DNA from: Parahoeflea alexandrii
GTDB taxonomy: Bacteria; Pseudomonadota; Alphaproteobacteria; Rhizobiales; Rhizobiaceae
DNA length: 64,000 nt
Reading direction: 5' to 3'
Assembly: GCF_027214025.1 (NCBI RefSeq)
Contig: NZ_JAPWHB010000002.1
Location: 62,001 to 126,000, forward strand
A model generated the notes under the pieces. That model ran no database searches and was not told the DNA's origin. It saw only the letters and a list, made by a program, of their open reading frames with translations. Position 1 is the first letter of the stretch, and every line of letters starts with the position of its first letter. Shown here piece by piece: positions 19,655 through 28,233 of this stretch. The translations under genes and the position numbers were made by a program.

Positions 19655-22468
19655 TCACCCTGCCTGCGCGAGCCGGTCGATCGCCGCGCCCAGCTTGTCT
19701 TTCTGCCCCAGAAGATCGGCCAGCTTCTCGCGCTCCGCCGCAACCACTTCCGGCTTGGCGTTGGCGACGAATTTCTCGTTGGCCAGCTTGCGTTCGATCT
19801 TGTCGACGTCGTCGGCCACCTTGGCCAGCGCCTTCTCGAGCCGCGCCTTTTCGGCACCAAGGTCGATCAGGTCGCCCAGCGGCAGGCAGGCGGTCGCCTC
19901 CCCGACCACGATCTGGGCCGATCCGGACGGCACTTCGCTCTCAAGCACGATCTCCGTCACCCGGGCCAGTTGCTGGATTGCCGGCTTGTGGCGCAGCAAT
20001 CGTTCCTCTGTCGTCGCGGTGGTGCCGACCATGACCAGCGCCGCTTTCGCCGATGGCGGAACATTCATTTCCGAGCGAACCGACCTCAGGCCCGAGACCA
20101 GGTCGACCAGCCAGTTGATTTCCGCAGCCGCCGCCTCGTCGGTAAACACCGGTTCCGGCCATGCCGCGTGGCAGGCAAGCCCGGCGCCCGCGCCAGCCAG
20201 ATGCTCCCAGAGCTCTTCCGTCATGAACGGCATGAACGGATGCAGGAGCTTGACTGCTTCCGCCAGGACATGCGCGGCACAGGCGCGTGCCTCGACCTTG
20301 GCCGCTTCGTCTTCGCCGTTGAAAACCGGCTTGAGCAGCTCCAGGTACCAGTCGCAAAGCTGGTTCCAGACAAAGCGATAAAGCGCGCTCGACGCCTCGT
20401 TGAACTTGTAGGCCTCGATCGCCGTCTTCACCTCGTTGGCGGTCCGTGTCAGCTCGGTCAGGATCCAGCGGTTGATCGTCAGCTTCGCCGCCGACGGGTC
20501 GAAGGCCGGATCCAGCACCGCGCCGTTCATGTCGGCAAAACGGGTGGCGTTCCACAGCTTGGTGCCGAAATTGCGGTATCCGGCAATCCGCGACGGATCG
20601 AGTTTCACGTCGCGGCCCTGCGCCGCCATGATCGCCAGCGTGAAGCGCAGCGCATCGGCGCCGTACTCGTCGATCAGCTCCAGCGGATCGATGACGTTGC
20701 CCTTGGACTTCGACATCTTGGCGCCGTCCTTGTCGCGCACCAGCGCGTGGACATAGACCGTGTGGAACGGCTCCTCGTCCATGAAGTGAAGCCCCATCAT
20801 CATCATCCGGGCAACCCAGAAGAAGATGATGTCGAAGCCGGTCACCAGCACGTCGGTCTGGTAATAGCGCGCAAGTTCCGGCGTCTTGTCCGGCCAGCCG
20901 AGTGTCGAGAACGGCCACAAGGCGGAGGAGAACCAGGTGTCGAGCACGTCCTCGTCGCGGGTCAGGATCTCGCCCGGCTGGAAGTTCTCGAGCTTCTCCT
21001 CGACCCAGGCCTTCCACGGCCCCTCGTGGGCGAGGTAATGCTGGATCGCCGCATCCAGCGCGGTTTCCTCATCCTTCTCGACGAACACCTGTCCATCCGG
21101 ACCATACCAGGCCGGAATCTGGTGCCCCCACCACAATTGCCGGGAAATGCACCAGGGCTGGATGTTTTCCATCCACTCGAAATAGGTCTTTTCCCAGTTC
21201 TTCGGAACGAAGTTGGTCCGGCCCTCGCGCACGCTTTCAATCGCGGGCTTGGCCATCTCGGCGGCATTGACATACCACTGGTCGGTCAGGAACGGCTCGA
21301 TCGGCACGCCGCCTCGGTCGCCATGAGGAACCATGTGGGTGTGCGGCTCGATGTGATCGAGACAGCCGATCTCATCCATCTTGGCGACGACTTCCTTGCG
21401 CGCGGCAAAGCGGTCCATGCCATCGAGCTCTTCCATCACCTCGATCAGCTTGCCCTCGACCTTGAGGTCTTCGAGGAAGTCCTCATTGTCCTTGAGCGCC
21501 ATCCGCCCGTCGGTGGTCAGGATGTTGATCGCCTTGAGGTGGTGGCGCTTGCCGACTTCGAAGTCGTTGAAGTCATGTGCCGGCGTGATCTTGACCGCGC
21601 CGGAACCGGCGGTCTGATCCGCGTAGTCGTCGCCGACAATAGGAATGCGGCGCCCGACCAGCGGCAGAACGACTTCCTTGCCGATCAGGTCCTTGTAGCG
21701 GATGTCTTCCGGGTTGACCGCAACTGCGGTGTCGCCAAGCATGGTTTCCGGACGGGTGGTGGCGACGATGATGTAGTCGCGGGTCTCGTAGGTGAAGATC
21801 TCGGTGTCCTCGTCATAGGAAACCGGATGCTCATAGGTGACGCCATCGGCGAGCGGGTAGCGGAAGTGCCAAAGGTTTCCCTGGACCTCGACCTGCTCGA
21901 CCTCGAGGTCGGAAATCGCCGTCAGCAGCTTCGGATCCCAGTTGACCAGCCGCTTGTCCTTGTAGATCAGCCCTTCCTTGTAGAGGCTGACAAACACTTC
22001 CAGCACCGCGCGCGACAGCCCCTCGTCCATGGTGAAGCGCTCGCGCGACCAGTCGCACGATGCGCCAAGCCGCTTGAGCTGGTTGAAGATCATGCCGCCG
22101 GACTGGTCTTTCCACTCCCAGACCTTTTCGATGAACGCTTCGCGCCCGATCTCGCGGCGGTGGATCTGCCGCTCGGCCAGCTGCCGCTCGACCACCATCT
22201 GCGTGGCAATGCCCGCGTGGTCCATGCCCGGCTGCCAGAGCACGTTCTCGCCCAGCATGCGATGGTAGCGCACCAGGATATCCTGAAGCGTGTTGTTGAG
22301 CGCGTGCCCCATGTGCAGCGAGCCGGTCACATTCGGCGGCGGGATCACGATGCAAAACGAATCCCGCTCCGGCTGGGCGCCGGCGCCAGCGGCGAACGCA
22401 TTCGCCTCTGCCCAGCGTGTCGCGATTTTCGGCTCTATGGCCGCGGCGTCATAGGTTTTTTCGAGCAT
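19655..22468 (-). CDS. valS: Valine--tRNA ligase
   Basis: Class I synthetase for valine, 937 residues. The HIGH motif is in PPPNVTGSLHMGHALN; the KMSKS loop is in KDGAKMSKSKGNVIDP. The large editing (CP1) domain that hydrolyses Thr-tRNA-Val lies between them, recognisable by TTRPETMLGDTAVAV. The C-terminal coiled coil (GAEKARLEKALAKVADDVDK) is typical of ValS. ATG at 22468. The popZ-valS order is common in rhizobia. Confidence 0.97.
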   Translation of the reverse strand: MLEKTYDAAAIEPKIATRWAEANAFAAGAGAQPERDSFCIVIPPPNVTGSLHMGHALNNTLQDILVRYHRMLGENVLWQPGMDHAGIATQMVVERQLAERQIHRREIGREAFIEKVWEWKDQSGGMIFNQLKRLGASCDWSRERFTMDEGLSRAVLEVFVSLYKEGLIYKDKRLVNWDPKLLTAISDLEVEQVEVQGNLWHFRYPLADGVTYEHPVSYDEDTEIFTYETRDYIIVATTRPETMLGDTAVAVNPEDIRYKDLIGKEVVLPLVGRRIPIVGDDYADQTAGSGAVKITPAHDFNDFEVGKRHHLKAINILTTDGRMALKDNEDFLEDLKVEGKLIEVMEELDGMDRFAARKEVVAKMDEIGCLDHIEPHTHMVPHGDRGGVPIEPFLTDQWYVNAAEMAKPAIESVREGRTNFVPKNWEKTYFEWMENIQPWCISRQLWWGHQIPAWYGPDGQVFVEKDEETALDAAIQHYLAHEGPWKAWVEEKLENFQPGEILTRDEDVLDTWFSSALWPFSTLGWPDKTPELARYYQTDVLVTGFDIIFFWVARMMMMGLHFMDEEPFHTVYVHALVRDKDGAKMSKSKGNVIDPLELIDEYGADALRFTLAIMAAQGRDVKLDPSRIAGYRNFGTKLWNATRFADMNGAVLDPAFDPSAAKLTINRWILTELTRTANEVKTAIEAYKFNEASSALYRFVWNQLCDWYLELLKPVFNGEDEAAKVEARACAAHVLAEAVKLLHPFMPFMTEELWEHLAGAGAGLACHAAWPEPVFTDEAAAAEINWLVDLVSGLRSVRSEMNVPPSAKAALVMVGTTATTEERLLRHKPAIQQLARVTEIVLESEVPSGSAQIVVGEATACLPLGDLIDLGAEKARLEKALAKVADDVDKIERKLANEKFVANAKPEVVAAEREKLADLLGQKDKLGAAIDRLAQAG

Positions 22469-22775
22469 AATCGGGTAACCGTTTGCATCTGAAGGAATAG
22501 GACGGTGATAAACCGGAACGGATTGGTGGAGTCAACACAGGCTGCGTCCGACGGAAGCAATGCGATTGCATTCACCGGCCGCACACGCGCCTCAAGCTGC
22601 TTGCCCGGATCAACGCGCACCACCGGATTAAAATCCTAGCATTCTTCGATCATGATGGCGTCATGCAATATGCCGCAGCACAACCCCTCCCGCTCCGGCC
22701 CGCGTGCACGGACCGACCGGCGCTCGCCCGCAGGCTGTCAGACGATGAAATGACAGCCGTTCAGGGCGACGCGGC
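22469..22775. other. Intergenic region between popZ and valS
   Basis: 307 bp between the popZ stop and the valS start. The stretch presumably contains the valS promoter. I saw no gene, strong hairpin or repeat worth naming. Confidence 0.5.
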
Positions 22776-23588
22776 TTAGCGGCGATTGCCGCGCGACACG
22801 CGCTCGATTTCCTCGCGCACCAGCCGCTCGACCAGGGTGGGCAGATTGTCATCGAGCCACTGGGTCAGCATCGGCCGCAGCATCTCTTCGGCAATCTCGT
22901 CGAAAGACCGTCTCTGACCCGCCGCAATGGCCGCATCGAGTTCGCCAAAGGCCGCAGCGACCTTCTCGCCGGTTTGCAGCGATACCAGTTGCCCGCCACC
23001 GGACTGCCCAACATTGGACTGCTCGCTACCGGACTGTTCGGCGGCAGGCGCCCGGCCTTCGGAGGTCCGAGGATCTGAGGATGGTGCGGAACGGACAGGC
23101 TCGGGCTGTGGTTCTGCCTGCACGGCAACCGGTTCGGCTTCCGTCTGCTTGGCCGCGGCGGCGACAACCTCTGCCAGGGCTTCGACCGGCTCCTCGGAGG
23201 TCAAGGCTTCCCGGAGTTCTTCGGCCGCCGCATCCATCACGTCGGCTGCGCCGTCGGAGACTTCCTGGTGAACTTCAGGGCTGTGCACATTCGCTGACCG
23301 GCTTTCCGGAACCGCGCGTGCCCGTGCTGCAACGTCGGCGAGCGAAACCGGCTGGGCAACAGGTGCGTCATTGGCGACAGCCCGCTGCCTCTCGGAGGCC
23401 TGTTCCCTCTGGTCCATGTCATAGGCATCGTCATCCGCGGCACTCTCGTCAGCATCGTGCTGGCTGAACGCCTCAGCGGAATTAACCGGATTGCCATCCG
23501 GTCCAGGCTCGTTGTTTTCGATGATCCTGCGGATGGAAGCCAGGATTTCTTCCATCGACGGTTCGCGCTGCGCGCCGGCCTGTCCCAT
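22776..23588 (-). CDS. popZ: Polar organizing protein PopZ (DUF2497)
   Basis: PopZ self-assembles at cell poles and anchors ParB and other pole factors in alphaproteobacteria. The protein has the N-terminal client-binding helix (PSMEEILASIRRIIENNEPG), a central acidic, Pro/Ala/Gln-rich disordered region, and a C-terminal oligomerisation region (FDEIAEEMLRPMLTQWLDDNLPTLVERLVREEIERVSRG). At 270 residues it is longer than Caulobacter PopZ (about 177), as is usual in rhizobia, owing to the linker. It sits between tolC and valS, the usual rhizobial order. Confidence 0.93.
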   Translation of the reverse strand: MGQAGAQREPSMEEILASIRRIIENNEPGPDGNPVNSAEAFSQHDADESAADDDAYDMDQREQASERQRAVANDAPVAQPVSLADVAARARAVPESRSANVHSPEVHQEVSDGAADVMDAAAEELREALTSEEPVEALAEVVAAAAKQTEAEPVAVQAEPQPEPVRSAPSSDPRTSEGRAPAAEQSGSEQSNVGQSGGGQLVSLQTGEKVAAAFGELDAAIAAGQRRSFDEIAEEMLRPMLTQWLDDNLPTLVERLVREEIERVSRGNRR

Positions 23589-23760
23589 GATTACGCTCCG
23601 TTACTCTCGTCGCCAGGCTCATGCCAACCGGCGAATCACCTTGCCAGCTTATGGCATCGGCCCCGATTTGAGAATCGCGTCCGGCGAAGCTTCGGCGTTC
23701 ATGCACAGGAATTCACGTCAGGCGCCGCAAAAGCCGGTTCGCGCGCTCGTCAGGACCGGC

Positions 23761-25095
23761 TCAGCGTCCGTCGACGGTCCGCAGGCCGTACCAGCGGTCC
23801 TTGGTCGCTTCATAGTGAACTTCGGGCCGGTAGTTGGCCACCTGCAACCCGAGACGGTCGATGGTCAGCTTGCCGGTTGACGCAAGCACGGAGAAGCTTG
23901 CGACGATGGCGTTGCGTTCCGACTGGGAAATCGCTTCCTTGGCGTTGAGCACCGTTTGCTGCGCATTGAGCACGTCAAGCGTGGTGCGCTGGCCGACACG
24001 GCGCTCCTCGACCACGCCGTTGAGCGCGAGGTTCGCGGCAGAGAGCTGGGCCCGGTTGGCCTCGATGGTAGCGATTGCGGCCTCCATCTGCGTCCAGGAC
24101 GACACCACCGACTGCTCGATCGAGCGGCGGGCCGAATCAACCAGTATCCGCTGCTGGCCCAGTTTTTCCTTGGCCTGGCGAACCGATGCCGACGCGGCCC
24201 CGCCCTGGTAGAGCGGAATGGTCACCTTGGCCTGGACCGAGCTTGTGCTGATGCCGCCACTGGCCTCGGCAACCGAACCGGTGACCTTGACGCCCGGCAG
24301 GAACGTTCCTTCCTCGGACTTCACCTTATAGCCGGCTGCATCGACGCCATAGAGCGCAGCCAGTACGGCCGGATGCTCCTTGGTCCCTTGCGCCACCGCA
24401 ACATCAATCGAACCAGGAAGCAGCTTGCGTGGCAGCGGAACAGGCTTGAGATTCTTCGGCACCGAACCGACGATCTGGGCATAGACCGCGGCACTGGACT
24501 TGGCCTGGGCAACGGCTGCCGTCAGGCTCGCCTTGGCGCCCGCAAGCTGTGCCTCGGCGAGACTCACGTCCGTCCGTGTGCTCTCGCCCACATCGAAGCG
24601 GGCGCGGGCAGCAGCGAACTGCTCCTGAAGGAAGGCAATGTTCTGCTTGCGGTAGACGACAATCTGGTTGTCGCGGTTGACGTTCGCATAGGCCTGGACG
24701 GTGGCAAGCAGGATGTCGATCTCGGTGCCACGCAGGTTCTCGCGGCCGGCAAAAACCGCAGCTTCCGCCGCACGCACATTGTTGCGGGTCTGGAATCCGT
24801 CGAAAAGGGTCTGGCTGATCGAGACGCCGACGCTCGCCGATTTGACGACGCGCCCCTCGGTATTGACGACTGATGTGCTCGCTTCCGCGCCGATGATCGG
24901 GCGGTATCCCGATTTCGCCAGCGCCACACCTTCGTCGGTAGCGCGAAGGCCGGCACGTGCGGCGTTGAGATCGGGGTTGTTCTCGTAGGCTTTGGCCATC
25001 GCCTGATAGATCGTTTCGGCAAAAACCGGCTGAGGAGCCAGGGCCATCATCGAAACGACGGCAACGCAGGCGAGTGAATTCTTGACAAATGACAC
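23761..25095 (-). CDS. tolC: TolC-family outer-membrane efflux channel
   Basis: Outer-membrane channel for type I secretion and multidrug efflux. After a signal peptide (cleaved near QPVFA/ETIYQAM), the protein shows the two repeated outer-membrane-factor halves, including AYENNPDLNAARAGLRATDEG, SQTLFDGFQTRNNV and RVGQRTTLDVLNAQQTVLNAKEA. I chose the GTG at 25095 because GGAG sits nine bases before it; an ATG at 25113 would add six residues. Predicted length is 444. No pump genes are adjacent, so it probably serves several systems. The downstream partner is popZ. Confidence 0.92.
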   Translation of the reverse strand: MSFVKNSLACVAVVSMMALAPQPVFAETIYQAMAKAYENNPDLNAARAGLRATDEGVALAKSGYRPIIGAEASTSVVNTEGRVVKSASVGVSISQTLFDGFQTRNNVRAAEAAVFAGRENLRGTEIDILLATVQAYANVNRDNQIVVYRKQNIAFLQEQFAAARARFDVGESTRTDVSLAEAQLAGAKASLTAAVAQAKSSAAVYAQIVGSVPKNLKPVPLPRKLLPGSIDVAVAQGTKEHPAVLAALYGVDAAGYKVKSEEGTFLPGVKVTGSVAEASGGISTSSVQAKVTIPLYQGGAASASVRQAKEKLGQQRILVDSARRSIEQSVVSSWTQMEAAIATIEANRAQLSAANLALNGVVEERRVGQRTTLDVLNAQQTVLNAKEAISQSERNAIVASFSVLASTGKLTIDRLGLQVANYRPEVHYEATKDRWYGLRTVDGR

Positions 25096-25296
25096 GAGTA
25101 TGTACTCCAGCATGCGCGAAAACGGTGCCCCCGATCTGGCGCAGGACACTATCATGGTGTTCCGACAATATATGATGTGTAGCGCCGCAGGACGCAATCG
25201 CGCACAGTGAATAATCGTTCACTAATCCCCACCAAGTTGCCATCGCGCAACAGCGCGACAATTGGCAGCACGTTTGGCTCGCTTGGCCGCGAGGGA

Positions 25297-25971
25297 CTAG
25301 AAAACGAATTCTTCGGCTTTGCGGAAACCCGGCAGCGGCTTGATGGAGACGTTGAAAGCCGGCCTGCCCGAAACGACGCCCCCATCCTTGACGAACAGTT
25401 GCGCCTGCGCCGAAAGCCCGAATCCGACGGCCGCAACCAGCCGCCCGCCTTCGCGCAGCTGATCGAACAGGGCCGCGGGCACAGTTTCGACCGCACCATT
25501 GATAAAGATCAGGTCATAGGGACCTTCCGCAGCGTAGCCCTTCTCGAGATCTCCGGTGACCACCGCCACATTGTCATAGCCGCTGCCACTCAACCGTTCG
25601 CTCGCGGCGTCGGCCAGCTCCGAATCGCTTTCGACGGCCACGACCGATCCCGCAAGCAACGACAGCAGCGCCGCGCAATAGCCGGATCCGCAGCCGATTT
25701 CGAGCACCACGTGATCGCGGCTGATCTGGGCCAGTTGCAGCAGCTTGGCAAGCGGCGACGGCTCCATGACGAAGCGCGCCACGCCATCAGCCCCGCCCGC
25801 GGAAATCTGAATGTCGCTGTCGATATAGGCCAACGGCTTGAGCGGCGTCGGAATGAAATCCTCGCGCGCAACCGTCAGGAAGGCCTTCAACACCGAATGC
25901 GATGTCACGTCCGTCGTGCGGATCTGGTTGTCCACCATTTTCTGGCGCGCGTCTTGATAGTCGGTGCCCAT
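25297..25971 (-). CDS. Divergent protein-L-isoaspartate O-methyltransferase family protein
   Basis: A 224-residue SAM-dependent methyltransferase of the Pcm fold, starting MGTDYQDARQKMVDNQIRTT with GGAGA upstream. Motif I (VVLEIGCGSGY) is at 88-98. It resembles Pcm overall (REDFIP near the start, LREGGRLVAAVG near the end), but the family's Ser-Gln-Pro substrate loop is replaced by ISAGGADGVARFVMEPS. A bona fide pcm is at 230-883, so this paralogue may act on another substrate. Its position directly upstream of tolC is conserved in rhizobia as far as I know. Confidence 0.8.
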   Translation of the reverse strand: MGTDYQDARQKMVDNQIRTTDVTSHSVLKAFLTVAREDFIPTPLKPLAYIDSDIQISAGGADGVARFVMEPSPLAKLLQLAQISRDHVVLEIGCGSGYCAALLSLLAGSVVAVESDSELADAASERLSGSGYDNVAVVTGDLEKGYAAEGPYDLIFINGAVETVPAALFDQLREGGRLVAAVGFGLSAQAQLFVKDGGVVSGRPAFNVSIKPLPGFRKAEEFVF

Positions 25972-26173
25972 CCGGTCTCTCCGATGCATCTGGTCTTGCG
26001 CTTCAATAAAGCGCCGCACCGCTAGATTCAAGCTGATCCGCAGACAAGCCGGTCGAATTAGAGGTTTTCAACCAAACAAGTCATGGAGAAACCAACGCTG
26101 GCAATCAACATGCCCCTTGCGCCGCTTCGATTCTCCGTCTATTTGCCAGCCGTCCGGTCAGTGACCGGCACGA

Positions 26174-26247
26174 GGCCTCGTGGCGGAGTGGTTACGCAGA
26201 GGACTGCAAATCCTTGCACCCCGGTTCGATTCCGGGCGAGGCCTCCA
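26174..26247 (+). tRNA. tRNA-Cys (GCA)
   Basis: A complete cloverleaf including an encoded CCA end. The acceptor GGCCTCG pairs with CGAGGCC, the anticodon loop CTGCAAA gives GCA, and the T-arm has GGTTCGATTCC. A single tRNA-Cys gene is normal in this group. Confidence 0.95.
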
Positions 26248-26253
26248 CTTCTT

Positions 26254-26580
26254 CTACTCCCCCGTCTTTTCCCTGCCGGCTTCGGGTTTCCCCGTTGCCC
26301 CGCCATTGCGCGCGGGTCGTTTTCCGTTGCGCCGCTCCCGTTTGACCACGAAAGACCGCCGCCAGCGGCGCACCGCCGGAAGATCCAGCGACAGCACCAG
26401 CAGGCCGAGCGGAATCATCCAGAAGCCGAGCACCGGAAGAAACCCCAGCATGCCACCGACGATCAGGCCGATCCCCAGCGTGATTCTCCCCGATGCCCGC
26501 TGCGGCAGGCGGAAATGCCTGGATCCGATCTGAACCTCGCCCCGGCCGGCGTGGAAATTGAAAAAGCGCTTCTGGGACAT
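26254..26580 (-). CDS. Small PGPGW-like membrane protein
   Basis: A 108-residue protein with a basic N-terminus, two close hydrophobic helices (about 33-67, GRITLGIGLIVGGMLGFLPVLG then FWMIPLGLLVLSLDLP) and a long basic tail rich in Arg, Lys and Gly. The hairpin layout resembles the PGPGW transmembrane family, though the Pro-Gly-Pro-Gly-Trp signature itself is degenerate. Function is unknown. It ends six bases from tRNA-Cys on the opposite strand. Confidence 0.65.
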   Translation of the reverse strand: MSQKRFFNFHAGRGEVQIGSRHFRLPQRASGRITLGIGLIVGGMLGFLPVLGFWMIPLGLLVLSLDLPAVRRWRRSFVVKRERRNGKRPARNGGATGKPEAGREKTGE

Positions 26581-26753
26581 CGGCGGCGGATCTGCCTTTG
26601 GTCGTTGCGGGATCGTTTGATAGACCCTCGAATTATGCCCAGAACATGGGCTTTGACGGTGGGCTTAGCAAGAACGACACATTTTCTTCAAAAACCGCTT
26701 GGCAAATCAGAGAGGCATTTGTTATAGGCCCCACACGCTGCCTGACGCAGTGA

Positions 26754-26828
26754 TCCCCGGTAGCTCAGTGGTAGAGCAATCGACTGTTAATCGATCGGTC
26801 GCTGGTTCGAATCCGGCCCGGGGAGCCA
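26754..26828 (+). tRNA. tRNA-Asn (GTT)
   Basis: A complete cloverleaf with encoded CCA. The acceptor TCCCCGG pairs with CCGGGGA, the anticodon loop CTGTTAA gives GTT, and the T-arm has GGTTCGAATCC. It is followed by a clear terminator. Confidence 0.96.
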
Positions 26829-26838
26829 GAATTCATTT

Positions 26839-26872
26839 AGACCGCATCCTCTCGAGGATTGCGGTCTTTTTG
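26839..26872 (+). terminator. Rho-independent terminator after tRNA-Asn
   Basis: AGACCGCA...TGCGGTCT with an inner TCCT/AGGA pairing forms a long hairpin, followed by TTTTT. It could also serve the opposing cyclase gene, which ends at 26945. Confidence 0.85.
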
Positions 26873-26944
26873 TTGGGTTTGATCGCGACCGGCGAAGCTG
26901 CGGATTTACTGCAGTTTACGGCCGGCATCACACTGAAAACCGGA

Positions 26945-27913
26945 TCAACCGTCCGTGCCGCTGGCGAGTGCACGGATGCTCCCGGCTGCATTCCCGATCA
27001 CAACCTGGTTGCGACCTGCGTTCTTTGCCTCGTAAAGCGCGTTATCCGCATCCTTGATCACTTGCTGAAGCGATATCCTTCCACCACGGATATCGGACAC
27101 TCCAATGCTGACGGTCACAGAGAAGGCTTCAAAGCCGATCGCTTCGAATCGCCGAATGGCCAGGGCTTCCCGAATTCTCTCGGCTATGGACCGCGCAGAG
27201 CGAAGATCGGTATGCGGCAGCGCAGCGACGAATTCCTCACCGCCCCAGCGGCCAAACAAATCGATATCGCGCAAGGAAGACCGGACCAGTTCGCAGAACC
27301 CTCGAATCACCTGATCGCCCAAATCATGTCCGTAGGTGTCATTGATCGACTTGAAGCGGTCGAGATCGAACATCAGCAGAGATAGCTCTGTTTTGTAGCG
27401 AATAGCACGATGCCATTCCCGCTCCAGTGATTCCAGGAACGCCCTTCGGTTGAGCTGTCCCGTCAGAGGATCCGCGCTTGCCATGTGGGCAAGCTCCTGC
27501 TGCAGCTTGATGCGTTCACTGATATCCCTGAGCATCGCCACCATGATCGGCCCGTCGTCAGTTGCCACGGTGAGAATGGTCGCTCCAAGCATCACCTCCG
27601 TGCCATCGGCATGCAGGCCGAGAAGGTGCGATTTACGATCGCCCATGTATCGGGCGGGACTTCCATTGCTCTGGAATTCGTTCACCTTGGCGGCATGTCC
27701 GCTTCTGTAGCGATGCGGCAGCAGCGTATCGAGCGGCTTACCGACGATCTCATCGCGTGAATAGCCGAACAGTTTTTCTGCCGCTGGGCTGAAAAGCACC
27801 AACTTCTGATCCCGGTTGACCGCGACAACAGCATCGGCAGATTCCATGACTATGCGCCGGAAGAATTCACCCGACTCGCGGGCACCAGCGTCAAGCGGCA
27901 TGTCTTCCGTCAT
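26945..27913 (-). CDS. PAS-GGDEF diguanylate cyclase
   Basis: Makes cyclic di-GMP from two GTP. From ATG 27913 (GAGG nine bases upstream) the protein has 322 residues: a PAS sensor (about 19-135, ending AMLRDISERIKLQQEL) and a GGDEF domain (about 145-305). The active-site loop is GGEEF (224-228), a functional variant, and the metal-binding DLDRFKSIND block is at 183-192. The RDID at 215-218, five residues before GGEEF, is a product-inhibition I-site. There is no membrane segment, so it is cytoplasmic. A longer frame upstream looks non-coding. It is divergent from phrB. Confidence 0.9.
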   Translation of the reverse strand: MTEDMPLDAGARESGEFFRRIVMESADAVVAVNRDQKLVLFSPAAEKLFGYSRDEIVGKPLDTLLPHRYRSGHAAKVNEFQSNGSPARYMGDRKSHLLGLHADGTEVMLGATILTVATDDGPIMVAMLRDISERIKLQQELAHMASADPLTGQLNRRAFLESLEREWHRAIRYKTELSLLMFDLDRFKSINDTYGHDLGDQVIRGFCELVRSSLRDIDLFGRWGGEEFVAALPHTDLRSARSIAERIREALAIRRFEAIGFEAFSVTVSIGVSDIRGGRISLQQVIKDADNALYEAKNAGRNQVVIGNAAGSIRALASGTDG

Positions 27914-28233
27914 ATGTACAGCCCTCTGCAGAACGGCCTTGTTCGAACAATATCGTAAAGGCTGCATCAATCGATAATCTCGATTCCTTAATAGCTTGTT
28001 TCTTTTGAAGATAAGTCGAGTTCCCACGGGTTTTATCCGGGCAAACAGACCGTCTGCACCCTGCCCCGCCCCAAAGCCGCACCTTTCAGGTTCGAGCCAT
28101 CGTTCACGCCTTGTCTCGTCAGCAGCAACATGGTGGAAGAACAGCATTTTTTCGTGAAACTTTTGATCCGCCTTTTCCGTAGATCCGTAAGAGACAGTCA
28201 AAAGGCCCGGCGACTTTCGCCACAACGGAAAAA
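27914..28233. other. Divergent promoter region, cyclase / phrB
   Basis: 320 bp between the starts of the cyclase gene and phrB. It contains the sigmaE-type promoter of the phrB operon (28164-28192) and presumably the cyclase promoter. I see no further gene. Confidence 0.6.
28164..28192 (+). promoter_or_regulatory. Predicted sigmaE (RpoE/ECF11)-type promoter of the phrB operon
   Basis: TGATCC at 28164-28169, 16-bp spacer, then CGTAAGA from 28186. This is the -35 (TGATCC) and CGTA-type -10 arrangement I associate with ChrR-linked ECF sigma factors. It is about 40 bp upstream of the phrB start, and the same signature precedes three other units of this module. Confidence 0.75.

Noticed and set aside
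19649-22492. 947-codon open frame on the plus strand
   Set aside because: It is the exact antisense of valS and its composition (His, Arg, Leu, Asp rich) is typical of a mirror frame.
26180-26533. 117-codon plus-strand frame starting inside tRNA-Cys
   Set aside because: It begins within a mature tRNA and is antisense to the small membrane protein.
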